From: an uncultured Lachnospiraceae bacterium
GTDB taxonomy: Bacteria; Bacillota; Clostridia; Lachnospirales; Lachnospiraceae
DNA length: 64,000 nucleotides
Assembly: GCA_902787715.1 (NCBI GenBank)
Contig: CADAHQ010000006.1
Location: forward strand, 3,311-67,310
Direction: 5' to 3'
Position numbers and translations under genes: made by a program. The notes beneath the pieces are model-generated. The model saw only the letters and a list, made by a program, of their open reading frames with translations. It had not been told where the DNA came from and did not search any database. This document shows, one piece after another, positions 53,879 through 63,343 of this stretch. The stretch's first letter is position 1; every line of letters starts with the position of its first letter.

Positions 53879-53980
53879 CGGATTCCTCCTCGTGTAAACT
53901 GCAACCGGTTTCATGATAACGGGAGAATGTGTTTGATTTGTGACGGCTTTGTTAAACTCCGCGGGAAGCGACCGGCGCAC

Positions 53981-54009
53981 TTGCATTTGCCGCTGTTTCA
54001 TAGTAAAAT
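53981..54009 (+). promoter_or_regulatory. sigma-A promoter of the clpX-like gene
   Basis: TTGCAT (53981-53986) and TAAAAT (54004-54009) with a 17-base spacer, 80 bases before the start. Confidence 0.7.
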
Positions 54010-54089
54010 AATGTCGTCCCGCCGGATGCGCAGGCGGGAGCAAACCGGGGAGAATAATACGTACCAAGTGAGGAAAGAAGGGAATTATT

Positions 54090-55604
54090 ATGGCAGACGA
54101 TTCGGATAAAAAGAACAACGGCGAAGAGCGCTTTTGCATGATGTGCAGAAGACCGGAGAGCGAGGTGGGACCCCTTGTGACCATGCCGCCGGGACTCACG
54201 CTTTGCAACCACTGCATGCAGGATATGATGAACCAGGCGATGCGCCTCTTCCAGCATCGAAATGAGACCACGGACCGGAGAAACAAACCGGAATCCGCGG
54301 AGGACGATACGAAGAAAAAGGCTTCGGAGGAAAACGACTCTTCGGCGGACGCTTCGAAGTCCGGTGACAGCAACCCTTCTCAGACGAAGGAGGACGGCAA
54401 AACCGGAAATAACGGCGACGGATTCGGCATCCCCATCGGCGGCCTTCGTTTCATCATCCCGGAGATGATGCAGAATAACAATCCGCGGGTGAAGCCGAAG
54501 AAGAAGCCCAAGGAGGAAGAGCTTCCGGATGTGATGGATATCGCCAACCTTCCCGTGCCCCACGAGATCAAGGCAAGACTCGACGAGTATGTCATCGGGC
54601 AGGAGCACGCCAAGAAGGTTATGAGCGTTGCAGTCTACAACCACTATAAGCGTGTTCGCCGTCAGGAGGAGGAAGCATTTAAGGACGACGTGGTGATTGA
54701 GAAGTCCAACATGCTGATGATCGGACCCACGGGCTGCGGTAAGACGTACCTGGTGCAGACCCTGGCAAGACTTCTCAACGTGCCGCTTGCCATCACCGAC
54801 GCGACCTCCCTTACGGAGGCCGGCTACATCGGCGACGACGTGGAGAGCGTTCTGTCGAAACTTTTGGCGGCAGCGGACAACGACGTGGAGAAGGCGGAGC
54901 ACGGCATCGTCTTCATCGATGAGATTGACAAGATCGCAAAGAAGAAAAATACCACAAGCCGCGATGTCAGCGGTGAGAGTGTACAGCAGGGCCTTTTGAA
55001 ACTTTTGGAGGGAGCGGACGTGGAAGTTCCGGTGGGGGCTTCCAGCAAGAACGCCATGGTTCCGCAGACCACCGTCAACACGAAGAACATTCTCTTCATC
55101 TGCGGCGGCGCCTTCCCGGGCCTTGATGAGATTGTAAAGACGCGGCTTACGAAGTCGTTTACCATGGGCTTCAACTCCCATCTGAAGGACTCCTTCGACG
55201 ATGATCCCGACCTTCTGTCGAAGACGACCATGGAGGACCTTCGCGAGTACGGCATGATTCCGGAGTTTATCGGAAGACTTCCCATGGTGTTCGCTCTGCG
55301 GGGCCTTGACAAGGAAGCGATGAAGCGGATACTGACTGAGCCGAAAAATGCAATCCTGAAGCAGTATCAGAAGCTTCTCGCCATGGATGAGGTGAAGCTT
55401 CTCTTCGATGATTCCGCTCTCGAGGTGATTGCGGAGGAGGCGGTCCGCAGGGACACCGGAGCCCGCGCACTTCGCTCCATAATCGAGGAATTTATGCTGG
55501 ATATCATGTATGAAATTCCGAAGGATGACACCATCGGAACCGTCACCATCACCGGGGATTACATCCTCGGAAAGGGAGCTCCGGTAATCGAGATGCGTGC
55601 GTAA
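54090..55604 (+). CDS. ClpX-type AAA+ unfoldase with an extended linker
   Basis: A 504-residue protein, longer than the usual 410-430. Zinc ligands C16, C19, C39 and C42 form the N-terminal zinc domain. A charged Ser/Asp/Lys linker of about 80 residues follows, then the AAA+ core: Walker A GPTGCGKT (212-219), Walker B FIDEIDK (D277, E278), GYIGDDVES pore region and RRDTGARALRSI sensor 2. The ClpP-docking loop reads MGF (359-361) instead of IGF. It may be the main ClpX or a second copy; clpP is not in the window. Pairing with htrA suggests protein quality control. Confidence 0.9.
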   Translation: MADDSDKKNNGEERFCMMCRRPESEVGPLVTMPPGLTLCNHCMQDMMNQAMRLFQHRNETTDRRNKPESAEDDTKKKASEENDSSADASKSGDSNPSQTKEDGKTGNNGDGFGIPIGGLRFIIPEMMQNNNPRVKPKKKPKEEELPDVMDIANLPVPHEIKARLDEYVIGQEHAKKVMSVAVYNHYKRVRRQEEEAFKDDVVIEKSNMLMIGPTGCGKTYLVQTLARLLNVPLAITDATSLTEAGYIGDDVESVLSKLLAAADNDVEKAEHGIVFIDEIDKIAKKKNTTSRDVSGESVQQGLLKLLEGADVEVPVGASSKNAMVPQTTVNTKNILFICGGAFPGLDEIVKTRLTKSFTMGFNSHLKDSFDDDPDLLSKTTMEDLREYGMIPEFIGRLPMVFALRGLDKEAMKRILTEPKNAILKQYQKLLAMDEVKLLFDDSALEVIAEEAVRRDTGARALRSIIEEFMLDIMYEIPKDDTIGTVTITGDYILGKGAPVIEMRA

Positions 55605-55627
55605 CCCAAAATCGGTGAATTTTGCGA

Positions 55628-55653
55628 AAAACCCTTGCCTCGGCAAGGGTTTT
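55628..55653 (+). terminator. rho-independent terminator of the clpX-like gene
   Basis: AAAACCCTTGCC / GGCAAGGGTTTT, 12-bp self-complementary arms with a very short loop, 23 bases after the stop. Confidence 0.8.
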
Positions 55654-55663
55654 GCAATATAAT
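55635..55663 (+). promoter_or_regulatory. promoter overlapping the terminator, for the zinc-ribbon gene
   Basis: TTGCCT (55635-55640), 17-base spacer and TATAAT (55658-55663). The -35 box is part of the terminator stem, so the two signals share bases. A leader of about 95 bases follows. Confidence 0.65.
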
Positions 55664-55764
55664 ATACTATCATGGTATATTCCGCGGATTTCGGAACAGT
55701 TCGAGTGCGCGACCGCGGACCGTAATATAAGAACAAGCGCGTAGGCGCAGAAAGAAGGAGCGAT

Positions 55765-57057
55765 ATGTTTTGCAATAAGTGTGGAAATCAATTGCTTCCC
55801 GGTGCGATGTTCTGCGGCGTGTGCGGCGCGAAGCAGGAGATCGCCGAGGCTCTCAACGAGGCTACGGCGGATCTGAATGCAGCGACGGCACAGGTAACCG
55901 AGACCGTGGCAGCGGTTCCGGAGCAGGCAGCGGCAGTGGCAACCGAAGCGACCGCAGCTACGGAACAGGTAGCAGCGACGGCGGCTGCAGCAGTGGAGAC
56001 GATTCCCGAGCAGGCGGCAGCGGTTGTTGCCGAGACAGCAGAGTCGATTCCCGAAACGCCGGTTATCCCGGAGGCACCCGTATATCAGCAGCCCGTATTT
56101 GAACAGCCTGTGGCACCTGCACCTGCAGCGCCCGAGGCACCCGTATATCAGCAGCCTGTATTTGAACAGCCCGTAGCTCCTGCACCGGCAGCTCCCGAGG
56201 CTCCTGTATATCAGCAGCCCGCAGCGCCCGAGGCTCCGGTTTACCAGCAGCCCGCAGCACCCGAGGCTCCGGTTTACCAGCAGCCCGCAGCACCCGTATA
56301 TCAGCAGCCGGCAGCACCGGAACAGCCGATGTACCAGCAGCCTGTATATCAGCAGCCGACAGCTCCTGTGTATCCGCAGCAGGCAGCCCCGATGTACCAG
56401 CAGCCTTACCAGGCACCCGGTTACCCGCAGCCTGCGGCACCGGCCAAGAAGAAGTCCAAGGCTCCGGTGATCATCATTTGCATTTTCCTCATTCTTGCGA
56501 TTCTCGTGGGAAGCGGTATTGCATATCTTACGTTCTTTGATAAGAACGGTGAGAAGAAGCTCTTCGGTATCGATTTGAACATCTTCGACTTCTCGCAGCT
56601 CTCCGCCAAGGAGAAGGAGGCATTCCAGGAGCTCGTTGAGCCTATTGACGAGGCATTTGCCGGCCTCAGCGCCCGCAAGTTCAAGAAGAACCTGGCGGAT
56701 TATGCGGTTGACTACGCATGCCGTATGTTCGGTTCCGACGACGTAGAGGATATGCTCGAGAAGAACTATGATAAGTACCTCAAGAAGGCCTGCGGCGGTG
56801 TCGCTGAGGTAACGAGCGAGAAGGCTTATCTGATGTATGAGATCAAGGATACCGACGGTCTCCGCGGCAAGATCAAGAAGGAGATGGGCGCTACCGTAGA
56901 GATTAAGAAGGCTTACCTTGTAGAGAACATCTGCGAGTACACCGGCAGCGAGGGCAAGCAGCTGATGTCGGATCTTTACATCTTCTACAACGACGGAGAT
57001 GAGTGGAACATTTTGTTGATCGGAGAGAACAGTCTGAAGGCATTCGGTCTCGAGTAA
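55765..57057 (+). CDS. zinc-ribbon membrane protein with P/A/Q repeat region
   Basis: A 430-residue protein. Residues 3-23 form a zinc ribbon (CNKCG and CGVCG). An Ala/Glu-rich helical part leads into tandem repeats (about 105-225) built on APEAPVYQQP with VFEQPVAPAPA insertions. One transmembrane helix follows near residues 238-258 (VIIICIFLILAILVGSGIAY), and the last 165 residues are a globular domain outside the membrane. The zinc ribbon and repeats are probably cytoplasmic. No family match is known to me for the outer domain. The promoter sits in the upstream terminator. Confidence 0.82.
   Translation: MFCNKCGNQLLPGAMFCGVCGAKQEIAEALNEATADLNAATAQVTETVAAVPEQAAAVATEATAATEQVAATAAAAVETIPEQAAAVVAETAESIPETPVIPEAPVYQQPVFEQPVAPAPAAPEAPVYQQPVFEQPVAPAPAAPEAPVYQQPAAPEAPVYQQPAAPEAPVYQQPAAPVYQQPAAPEQPMYQQPVYQQPTAPVYPQQAAPMYQQPYQAPGYPQPAAPAKKKSKAPVIIICIFLILAILVGSGIAYLTFFDKNGEKKLFGIDLNIFDFSQLSAKEKEAFQELVEPIDEAFAGLSARKFKKNLADYAVDYACRMFGSDDVEDMLEKNYDKYLKKACGGVAEVTSEKAYLMYEIKDTDGLRGKIKKEMGATVEIKKAYLVENICEYTGSEGKQLMSDLYIFYNDGDEWNILLIGENSLKAFGLE
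56070..56400 (+). repeat. coding tandem repeats (APEAPVYQQP type)
   Basis: A unit of about 63 bases occurs twice, followed by several shorter 30-33 base units encoding APEAPVYQQPA. The array can expand or contract by recombination. Confidence 0.75.
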
Positions 57058-57094
57058 TGCCCGGGTTCGGAAACGGTTAAGAAGAAGGATTTAC

Positions 57095-57131
57095 GGGAGA
57101 CCGGTGCCGAGCGTACCGGCCTCCCGTGTTT
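57095..57131 (+). terminator. weak terminator after the zinc-ribbon gene
   Basis: GGGAGACCGGT / ACCGGCCTCCC (one mismatch), 9-base loop, then GTGTTT. The T-run is short. Confidence 0.55.
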
Positions 57132-57187
57132 GAAGACAGGGGATTACGCCGCCTCGGGCGGTAACTATTGAAAGGTGCGTCTTTTAT

Positions 57188-58747
57188 GTGGGGAAAAGAC
57201 GAGTGCGTATCAGGATGAAACGATTGAAACCATGGATGACGGGGAAAAATGTTGCAACCGCCGTGTTTTTGCTGTTGGCGGACTGGCTGGTGATCACGGC
57301 CGTATGGATGAAGGTCCGGTTCGGAACCATCGATATGACCACGATTCTGTTCCAGCTGAAGGTGCCCATGAGCGGCGCCGACCCCGGTAACTTTTACGAG
57401 ATCTTTATTTTGCTTCTGACCGTAGGAACGGCGATGCTTCTTGCGGAGATCGGATTGCTGTTCCTGGTTCGGAAGTGGCGGGCAAACCGGCTCGCCAAAG
57501 CGAAAAATGCAGGTGTTCCGGGAGGCATCCTCTCGTGGCGCCGTATCATCGCTCTCGGGCTGATGATTGCAGCCCTGTGCTTTGTGGGGTACCGGCTCCA
57601 CATCGTGCGGTATGTTGTGAATCAGTTCGGCAACTCGCCGATTTACGACGACGAGTACCGGTATCCGGAGAATACCGCGATTGCGGCTCCGGAGAATAAG
57701 CGAAACCTCATCTTCATCTATATGGAGTCCATGGAGTGCACCTACGCGGACAAAGAGCACGGCGGCACGGCGGCGACCAATATGATTCCGGAGATGACGG
57801 AACTCGCCCTTAACAATGTGAATTTTACGCCGGAGGGAAGCACGCAGTTAAACGGCGCCGTGCCTGTGGTGGGGACGACGTGGACCATGGCGTCCCTTGT
57901 GGCCCAGACTTCGGGCGTGCCGCTCACGATTCCTATCGGCGAGAACGCCATGGGGAAGCACGCATATAAAACATTCCTTCCCGGGGTTTACTCCTTAGGA
58001 CAAGTGCTTCGGGATAACGGCTATGAGCTTTCGTTCCTGCTGGGGTCGGAGAAGGAGTTCTCCGGCGCGGACATCTTTCTTTCCACCCACGGCGACTACA
58101 AGATTCTCGATCTGAACACCTATCGGAACAACGGAAAGCTTCCGAAGGACTACTTTGTATGGTGGGGCTTCGAGGATATGAAGGTCTATGACTTCGCGAA
58201 GGAGGAGCTTACAGCCCTTGCCGCGGGAGACAAGCCCTTTGCATTTACGATGATGACCATGGACACGCATTTTACGAACGGCCTTCGGTGCGATCTGTGT
58301 CCGGTTACGTATCCGGACCAGTACAGCAACGTCATCGCGTGCGCGTCCAAACAGCTGGATAGCTTCCTTTCATGGCTTTCGGAGCAGCCGTACTACGAAA
58401 ACACCACCGTGGTGATTGTCGGCGATCATCCCACCATGGACACGAAATATATCACCTCCCTTGCGTACGCAAAGGACAGCTACGAGAGAAAAGCGTACTG
58501 CGCGATTTTGAATTCCGCGGTATCCTACGAGCTTCCGTATGCGCGGCAGTTCACTTCCATGGATATGTATCCGACGACCCTTGCGGCCATGGGATTTAAA
58601 ATCTCGGGGGACCGTCTGGGCATCGGTGTGAACCTGTTCTCGAACGAGCCGACGATGCTTGAGAAGTACGGAAAGAAGAAGCTGGACGACCTTTTGGAGG
58701 AGCGTTCGGACTTCTATGACACCCTGATTTACGGGAAGGAAGAGTGA
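57188..58747 (+). CDS. LTA synthase family phosphoglycerol transferase (sulfatase fold)
   Basis: A 519-residue membrane enzyme of the LtaS/OpgB type. Three membrane helices lie near residues 21-40, 66-90 and 115-134, then the extracellular catalytic domain: LIFIYMESMECTYADKEHGG (metal Glu), STQLNGAVPVVGTTWTMASL (nucleophile Thr), MTMDTHF and VVIVGDHPTMD (metal ligands). It transfers glycerol-phosphate to teichoic acid or to a glycan. The family start is uncertain: I use GTG 57188 with AAAGG upstream, though ATG 57215 is possible. Confidence 0.87.
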   Translation: MGKRRVRIRMKRLKPWMTGKNVATAVFLLLADWLVITAVWMKVRFGTIDMTTILFQLKVPMSGADPGNFYEIFILLLTVGTAMLLAEIGLLFLVRKWRANRLAKAKNAGVPGGILSWRRIIALGLMIAALCFVGYRLHIVRYVVNQFGNSPIYDDEYRYPENTAIAAPENKRNLIFIYMESMECTYADKEHGGTAATNMIPEMTELALNNVNFTPEGSTQLNGAVPVVGTTWTMASLVAQTSGVPLTIPIGENAMGKHAYKTFLPGVYSLGQVLRDNGYELSFLLGSEKEFSGADIFLSTHGDYKILDLNTYRNNGKLPKDYFVWWGFEDMKVYDFAKEELTALAAGDKPFAFTMMTMDTHFTNGLRCDLCPVTYPDQYSNVIACASKQLDSFLSWLSEQPYYENTTVVIVGDHPTMDTKYITSLAYAKDSYERKAYCAILNSAVSYELPYARQFTSMDMYPTTLAAMGFKISGDRLGIGVNLFSNEPTMLEKYGKKKLDDLLEERSDFYDTLIYGKEE

Positions 58748-58756
58748 CCGGGACAC

Positions 58757-58785
58757 TTGCAAGTCCTACTCTTCTGTGATAAGAT
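58757..58785 (+). promoter_or_regulatory. sigma-A promoter of the HD-domain gene
   Basis: TTGCAA (58757-58762) and TAAGAT (58780-58785), 17-base spacer. Confidence 0.65.
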
Positions 58786-58852
58786 AAAGAATGCACAATT
58801 TGTGCGATTTTGTGAGAATTAGCCCGCAGCAGGCGGACGGAGAGGAGACACG

Positions 58853-60733
58853 ATGGTCGGTTCGATTTCGGAATTGTATCGCGAATATAAAAAGCGCCTG
58901 GACGATGTCGATCAGATTGAGCGTGAACTCCTGGATACCGACAATCTGGAGGACTGGCTTGAGCGTCTGAACAGAAAATCCGAACTGATCCGCAAGTATT
59001 ACAAGCAGACGGAGCGGGAGATCAACACCCTGATTAACCCGATTCTCTATGAGGAGAAGCCTCTCGATGACGAGACCGCAATGGAGCTCTACGAGGGCGC
59101 CTACAGCTATTACCGCGAGGTCATGTGCGACGACGTGATGGAGTCGCAGATGTTCGTGCGGCTGTGGGAGTATTTTGCGCAGAAGGGCGACGAGTACAAC
59201 GAGCGGTCCTGCCGGTGTGCCTTCTCCAACAATGCTTTCTTAAACGTGGAAGGCAATCTCCGAAAGCTCGCAATGGAGCAGGCGGAGTGGGTTGCCGGCT
59301 ACATGGACAAGATTGACCATCTGCGCCGGATTCACAAAAACGACGAAGATTTTTACGTGGATGTGCAGCGCGTGCTCGGCACCCTGCGCAGCCGTTATCA
59401 AATGGAAAAAGCCCAGTTTGAGCCCAACATCGAGCGCATGATCGAGTGCTTCAACGACTTCTCGAAGATCCGCAGATACCGCCAGTACTTCGATGATGAG
59501 CACTGGGAGTCGATTGAGAAGCCTCTCGAGGACATCGGCACCGATGTTTTGTTCATGGCGGTGCTGCATTGGAATTCCCTGCCTGACAAATTGAAAGAGA
59601 CCCTGGGCCCGACGTATCCCCTCGGGTTCATCGAGCAGACCAAGCTGCCGCCGCACAAGAGAAACATGAAGGTGTACGTCGGCTACATTGTGTATGCCTT
59701 TTATTCGGGTCTTTTAAAGCCGGAGCAGACGTTTACGCTGCTTCGTTCCTACAGCCATTCCATCGACAAGGAATACGATTTCAACGACCCCGACTGGTAC
59801 AACCAGCCTGCCGACAGCCGCTTCTCCGTTTTGACCACAACGACGAAGCCGATGCTTGAGATGATTGAGGCCTTCAACTGCGACAAGGCGAAGAAGGTCC
59901 GCATGAAGGCCGAGCTGTTCTACGAGATTTCCACCTACATCGAGACTATCCCGCGACAGTGCGCGTGCAAGGAGTATCTCGACCAGGCGCTCTATCATAT
60001 GTTGTACGATCTGATCTCCTTCATCGACGAGGATGATATGGCCATTGAATTTATCGACTGTATGATTATCAGCCGGCAGATGGCGACCCTCATCCACACC
60101 GTGATGACCGCGAAGCTGTGCGAGGCCATCTTAAAGCCCCTCATCCACGAGCATCCGGAGATGTTTTTGACGGTGCTTTCGGTGGACGACCCTGAGGAGG
60201 TGGCCGACTATGAGGAGCTTCTTGTCAAGCTTATGTACAATGCGGCGCGGTGCCACGACATCGGCAAGATTCTGATCGCCAACATCGTGAACACCCAGAT
60301 TCGCCGGTTGTCCGACATGGAGTACTCCTACATCAAATTCCACCCCAAGTGGAGTTACGAGATTCTCATGCGGAATCGAAACCTCCAGACTTACGCGGAG
60401 ATTGCCCTCGGGCACCACAGAAGCTACGACGGCAAGAGCGGTTATCCGATGTACTTCAACAATCAGAAGAGCAAATTCCGCATCCTCATCGATCTGCTCA
60501 CCATCTGCGACTGCATGGACGCAGCGACGGACGTGTTCGGCCGGAACTACACCAAGGGCAAGACCTTTGATTCCGTCTTGGCGGAGTTTAAGCGGGCCGC
60601 CGGGACCCACTACAATCCGGAAATCGTGCAGTTCATCCTGGAGAACGAAGAGCTTAGGGACACCCTTCGCAACCTGACTTCCATGGAGGGACGTGCGGAC
60701 CTGTATTTCCACATTTACCGACGTTACCGGTAG
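58853..60733 (+). CDS. HD-GYP-like phosphohydrolase with a large helical N-terminus
   Basis: A 626-residue cytoplasmic protein. The first 400 residues are helical with no known match, starting with a coiled coil. The C-terminal third holds an HD domain: RCHDIGKI (H468, D469) and LGHHRSYDGKSGYP (H521, H522), close to the HD-GYP signature HHE..DG.GYP but with Arg at the Glu position. HD-GYP enzymes break down cyclic di-GMP; activity here is uncertain because of that change. No GGDEF gene lies in the window. The start has GGAGAGGAG upstream. Confidence 0.85.
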   Translation: MVGSISELYREYKKRLDDVDQIERELLDTDNLEDWLERLNRKSELIRKYYKQTEREINTLINPILYEEKPLDDETAMELYEGAYSYYREVMCDDVMESQMFVRLWEYFAQKGDEYNERSCRCAFSNNAFLNVEGNLRKLAMEQAEWVAGYMDKIDHLRRIHKNDEDFYVDVQRVLGTLRSRYQMEKAQFEPNIERMIECFNDFSKIRRYRQYFDDEHWESIEKPLEDIGTDVLFMAVLHWNSLPDKLKETLGPTYPLGFIEQTKLPPHKRNMKVYVGYIVYAFYSGLLKPEQTFTLLRSYSHSIDKEYDFNDPDWYNQPADSRFSVLTTTTKPMLEMIEAFNCDKAKKVRMKAELFYEISTYIETIPRQCACKEYLDQALYHMLYDLISFIDEDDMAIEFIDCMIISRQMATLIHTVMTAKLCEAILKPLIHEHPEMFLTVLSVDDPEEVADYEELLVKLMYNAARCHDIGKILIANIVNTQIRRLSDMEYSYIKFHPKWSYEILMRNRNLQTYAEIALGHHRSYDGKSGYPMYFNNQKSKFRILIDLLTICDCMDAATDVFGRNYTKGKTFDSVLAEFKRAAGTHYNPEIVQFILENEELRDTLRNLTSMEGRADLYFHIYRRYR

Positions 60734-60768
60734 GAGAAAAAGTATTTTTGTAATTCCTGTTTTTGGGC

Positions 60769-60797
60769 TTTACTTTGCGATTTGTTTGTGTTAGAAT
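60769..60797 (+). promoter_or_regulatory. probable promoter of glnS
   Basis: TTTACT (60769-60774) and TAGAAT (60792-60797), 17-base spacer. Confidence 0.5.
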
Positions 60798-60825
60798 GCG
60801 TTAAATATTTTTTTTGGAGGCTGCA

Positions 60826-62529
60826 ATGGCTACGGAGATGAACATGGATTTGGTGGAGAATACCACCGAGCCGGTATCCAAGAATTTTATTGAGATGATT
60901 ATTGAAAAGGACCTTGCGGAGGGCATTTGTACGAAGGTTATCACGCGATTTCCGCCGGAGCCGAACGGCTACCTCCACATCGGTCATGCAAAATCCATAT
61001 TGTTGAATTACGGTCTGGCGAAGAAGTACGGCGGCCAGTTCAACCTGCGGTTTGACGACACGAACCCCACGAAAGAGAAGACGGAGTTTGTGGAATCCAT
61101 CGCGCAGGATGTACGGTGGCTCGGTGCGGATTTCGAGGACCGTTTGTTTTTTGCTTCCGACTATTTCGCTGAGATGTACGAGGCGGCAATCCGCCTGATC
61201 AAGAAGGGCAAGGCCTTCGTGTGCGACCTTACGGCGGACGAGATCCGTGAGTACCGCGGAACCCTGACGGAGCCCGGCAAGAACAGCCCGTACCGCGACA
61301 GAAGCATCGAGGAGAACCTTCGCCTCTTCGAGGGGATGAAGAACGGGGAGTTCCCGGACGGCTCGAAGGTGCTGCGCGCCAAGATTGACATGGCTTCGCC
61401 AAACATCAACATGCGCGACCCGGTCATCTACCGCGTTGCCCGCATGACGCACCACAACACGGGAGATGCGTGGTGCATTTACCCCATGTATGACTTCGCG
61501 CATCCGATTGAGGACGCCGTGGAGGGTGTTACGCACTCCATCTGTACCCTGGAGTTTGAGGATCACCGCCCGCTGTATGACTGGGTGATGATTGAGTGCG
61601 GGTACAAGAAGAGTCCGGAAGACACGCCGAAACAGATTGAATTTGCCAAGATGTACCTGACCAATGTGGTCACGGGCAAGAGATATATCAAGAGACTTGT
61701 GGAGGACGGCACGGTGGACGGCTGGGATGACCCGCGCCTCGTGACCATCGCGGCACTTCGCCGCCGCGGCTTTACGCCGGAGTCCCTCAAGCTCTTTATG
61801 GAGCTGTGCGGTGTTTCCAAGAGCAATTCCTCGGTGGATTACGCCATGCTCGAGTACTGTATCCGCGAGGACCTGAAGCTTAAGAAGTCCCGCGTGATGG
61901 CGGTTGTGGATCCCGTGAAGCTTGTTATCGACAACTATCCCGAGGGCGTGACGGAGGATGTTACGGTCTCGAACAATCCGGAAAATGAAGCCCTGGGCAG
62001 CCGTACGGTTCCCTTCGGACGCGAGCTTTACATCGAGAGAGAGGACTTCATGATCGAGCCGCCGAAGAAGTATTTCCGCCTCTTCCCCGGCAACGAGGTG
62101 CGTCTTATGGGCGCTTACTTCGTTCGCTGCACGGGCTTCGACACCGATGCGGAGGGCAATGTGACCTGCGTTCACTGCACCTATGACCCTGCCACAAAGG
62201 GCGGCGAGTGCGCCGACCGCAAGGTCAAGGGTACGATTCACTGGGTTAACGCAGCGACGGCGGTTCCTGCCACAATCCGACTCTACGAAAATCTGGTGGA
62301 CGAGGAGAAGGGCGTGTACGACGAGGAGACCGGAAAGGTCAATGTCAATCCGAATTCGCTCGTGATCCGTGAGGGCTTTGTGGAGTCTTCCGTTGCCGGC
62401 GCGGTTGCATTTGACACCTTCCAGTTCCTGCGCAACGGTTACTTCTGCGTCGACTGCAAGGATTCGACGCCGGAGAAGCTTGTGTTCAACCGTGTCTGCT
62501 CCATGAAGAGCAGCTACAAGCCGGCCTGA
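60826..62529 (+). CDS. glnS: glutaminyl-tRNA synthetase
   Basis: A 567-residue class I enzyme. The HIGH motif is in [16 protein letters not shown], followed by [12 protein letters not shown]. The KMSKS region reads [15 protein letters not shown], a deviation from the usual MSKRKL. The C-terminal anticodon domains end in [16 protein letters not shown]. It attaches glutamine to tRNA-Gln. The presence of GlnRS means the cell need not rely only on GatCAB amidation for Gln-tRNA. I start at ATG 60826 after TTGGAGG; a TTG at 60814 is in frame but not needed. Confidence 0.95.
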   Translation: MATEMNMDLVENTTEPVSKNFIEMIIEKDLAEGICTKVITRFPPEPNGYLHIGHAKSILLNYGLAKKYGGQFNLRFDDTNPTKEKTEFVESIAQDVRWLGADFEDRLFFASDYFAEMYEAAIRLIKKGKAFVCDLTADEIREYRGTLTEPGKNSPYRDRSIEENLRLFEGMKNGEFPDGSKVLRAKIDMASPNINMRDPVIYRVARMTHHNTGDAWCIYPMYDFAHPIEDAVEGVTHSICTLEFEDHRPLYDWVMIECGYKKSPEDTPKQIEFAKMYLTNVVTGKRYIKRLVEDGTVDGWDDPRLVTIAALRRRGFTPESLKLFMELCGVSKSNSSVDYAMLEYCIREDLKLKKSRVMAVVDPVKLVIDNYPEGVTEDVTVSNNPENEALGSRTVPFGRELYIEREDFMIEPPKKYFRLFPGNEVRLMGAYFVRCTGFDTDAEGNVTCVHCTYDPATKGGECADRKVKGTIHWVNAATAVPATIRLYENLVDEEKGVYDEETGKVNVNPNSLVIREGFVESSVAGAVAFDTFQFLRNGYFCVDCKDSTPEKLVFNRVCSMKSSYKPA

Positions 62530-62565
62530 TTACCACCTGCGGCACCCGCATAAACGGAGGAACCG

Positions 62566-63294
62566 ATGAAGGAACAACTCTACACCATCCCGGTTAACGA
62601 TGCATTTGACGCGGACACCGAGTGCCCCGTCTGTGCGATTTACGAGAAGCTGGAGTCGGATGCAATCGATTTCGTCATGGGACCGAGCTACATGGAAGAC
62701 GACGTCCGCATGGAGACGAACGCAAAGGGCTTCTGCGCAAAGCATCTGCAGCAGATGTATAAGAACCAGAACCGTCTTGGGCTGGGGCTTATGATGCTTA
62801 CGTATATCGAGAGACAGCAGAAGGAGATCAAGGCGCTTTCGGAGAAGAAACGCGGCGCGGTGTCTTTGTTCAAAAAGAGCGAGGGCGATGCGCTGGCGGC
62901 CTATCTTGCGAAGCAGCAGTGCACCTGTTACGTGTGCGACCGCATGGCGCGCAACTACGACCGGTACCTTGTGACGATTCTGTATCTCTACAAAAACGAC
63001 GCGGATTTCCGCGACAAATTCGCCCGCAGCAAGGGCTTCTGTATGAAACACTACGGGGAGCTGCACGAGATGGCGCCGGCGCATTTGGGGAAGGGGATTC
63101 TCGAGGAGTTCGACACCTGCATGAACCGTATCTTTCAGGAAAATCTGGCCCGCGTTCGGGACGATTTGGAGTGGTTCACCGACAAGTTCGACTACCGGAA
63201 TGCCGATGCGCCGTGGAAGAATTCGAAGGATGCCCTGATTCGGGCGATTCTTAAGACAAATGCCGTTTCCGTGGAGGAGAAGGCAAAGAAGTAA
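62566..63294 (+). CDS. DUF6062 family protein
   Basis: A 242-residue soluble protein with two Cys pairs (CPVC near residue 20 and CYVC near residue 122), each followed by GFCxKH (GFCAKH and GFCMKH). This doubled CxxC...CxKH pattern defines DUF6062 and suggests two metal sites from internal duplication. The function is unknown. It lies 36 bases after glnS with an ACGGAGG ribosome site and may be co-transcribed with it. Confidence 0.88.
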   Translation: MKEQLYTIPVNDAFDADTECPVCAIYEKLESDAIDFVMGPSYMEDDVRMETNAKGFCAKHLQQMYKNQNRLGLGLMMLTYIERQQKEIKALSEKKRGAVSLFKKSEGDALAAYLAKQQCTCYVCDRMARNYDRYLVTILYLYKNDADFRDKFARSKGFCMKHYGELHEMAPAHLGKGILEEFDTCMNRIFQENLARVRDDLEWFTDKFDYRNADAPWKNSKDALIRAILKTNAVSVEEKAKK

Positions 63295-63343
63295 CGCCTG
63301 CGGATGAATTTTCCGCGAGGGCGAAGGAAAGGAAATCGGTGTC

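Noticed and set aside
53879-54373. N-terminal extension of the htrA frame
   Set aside because: It overlaps the clpX-like promoter and start, while AGGAGG and a membrane anchor mark 53878 as the start.
53952-55775. 607-codon minus-strand open frame
   Set aside because: Antisense to the clpX-like gene; a long shadow caused by GC-rich codon bias.
56070-56400. CRISPR-like repeat array
   Set aside because: Units are contiguous, in frame and encode a Pro/Gln repeat; there are no unique spacers.
60724-62241. 505-codon minus-strand open frame
   Set aside because: Antisense to glnS; no domain and no ribosome site.
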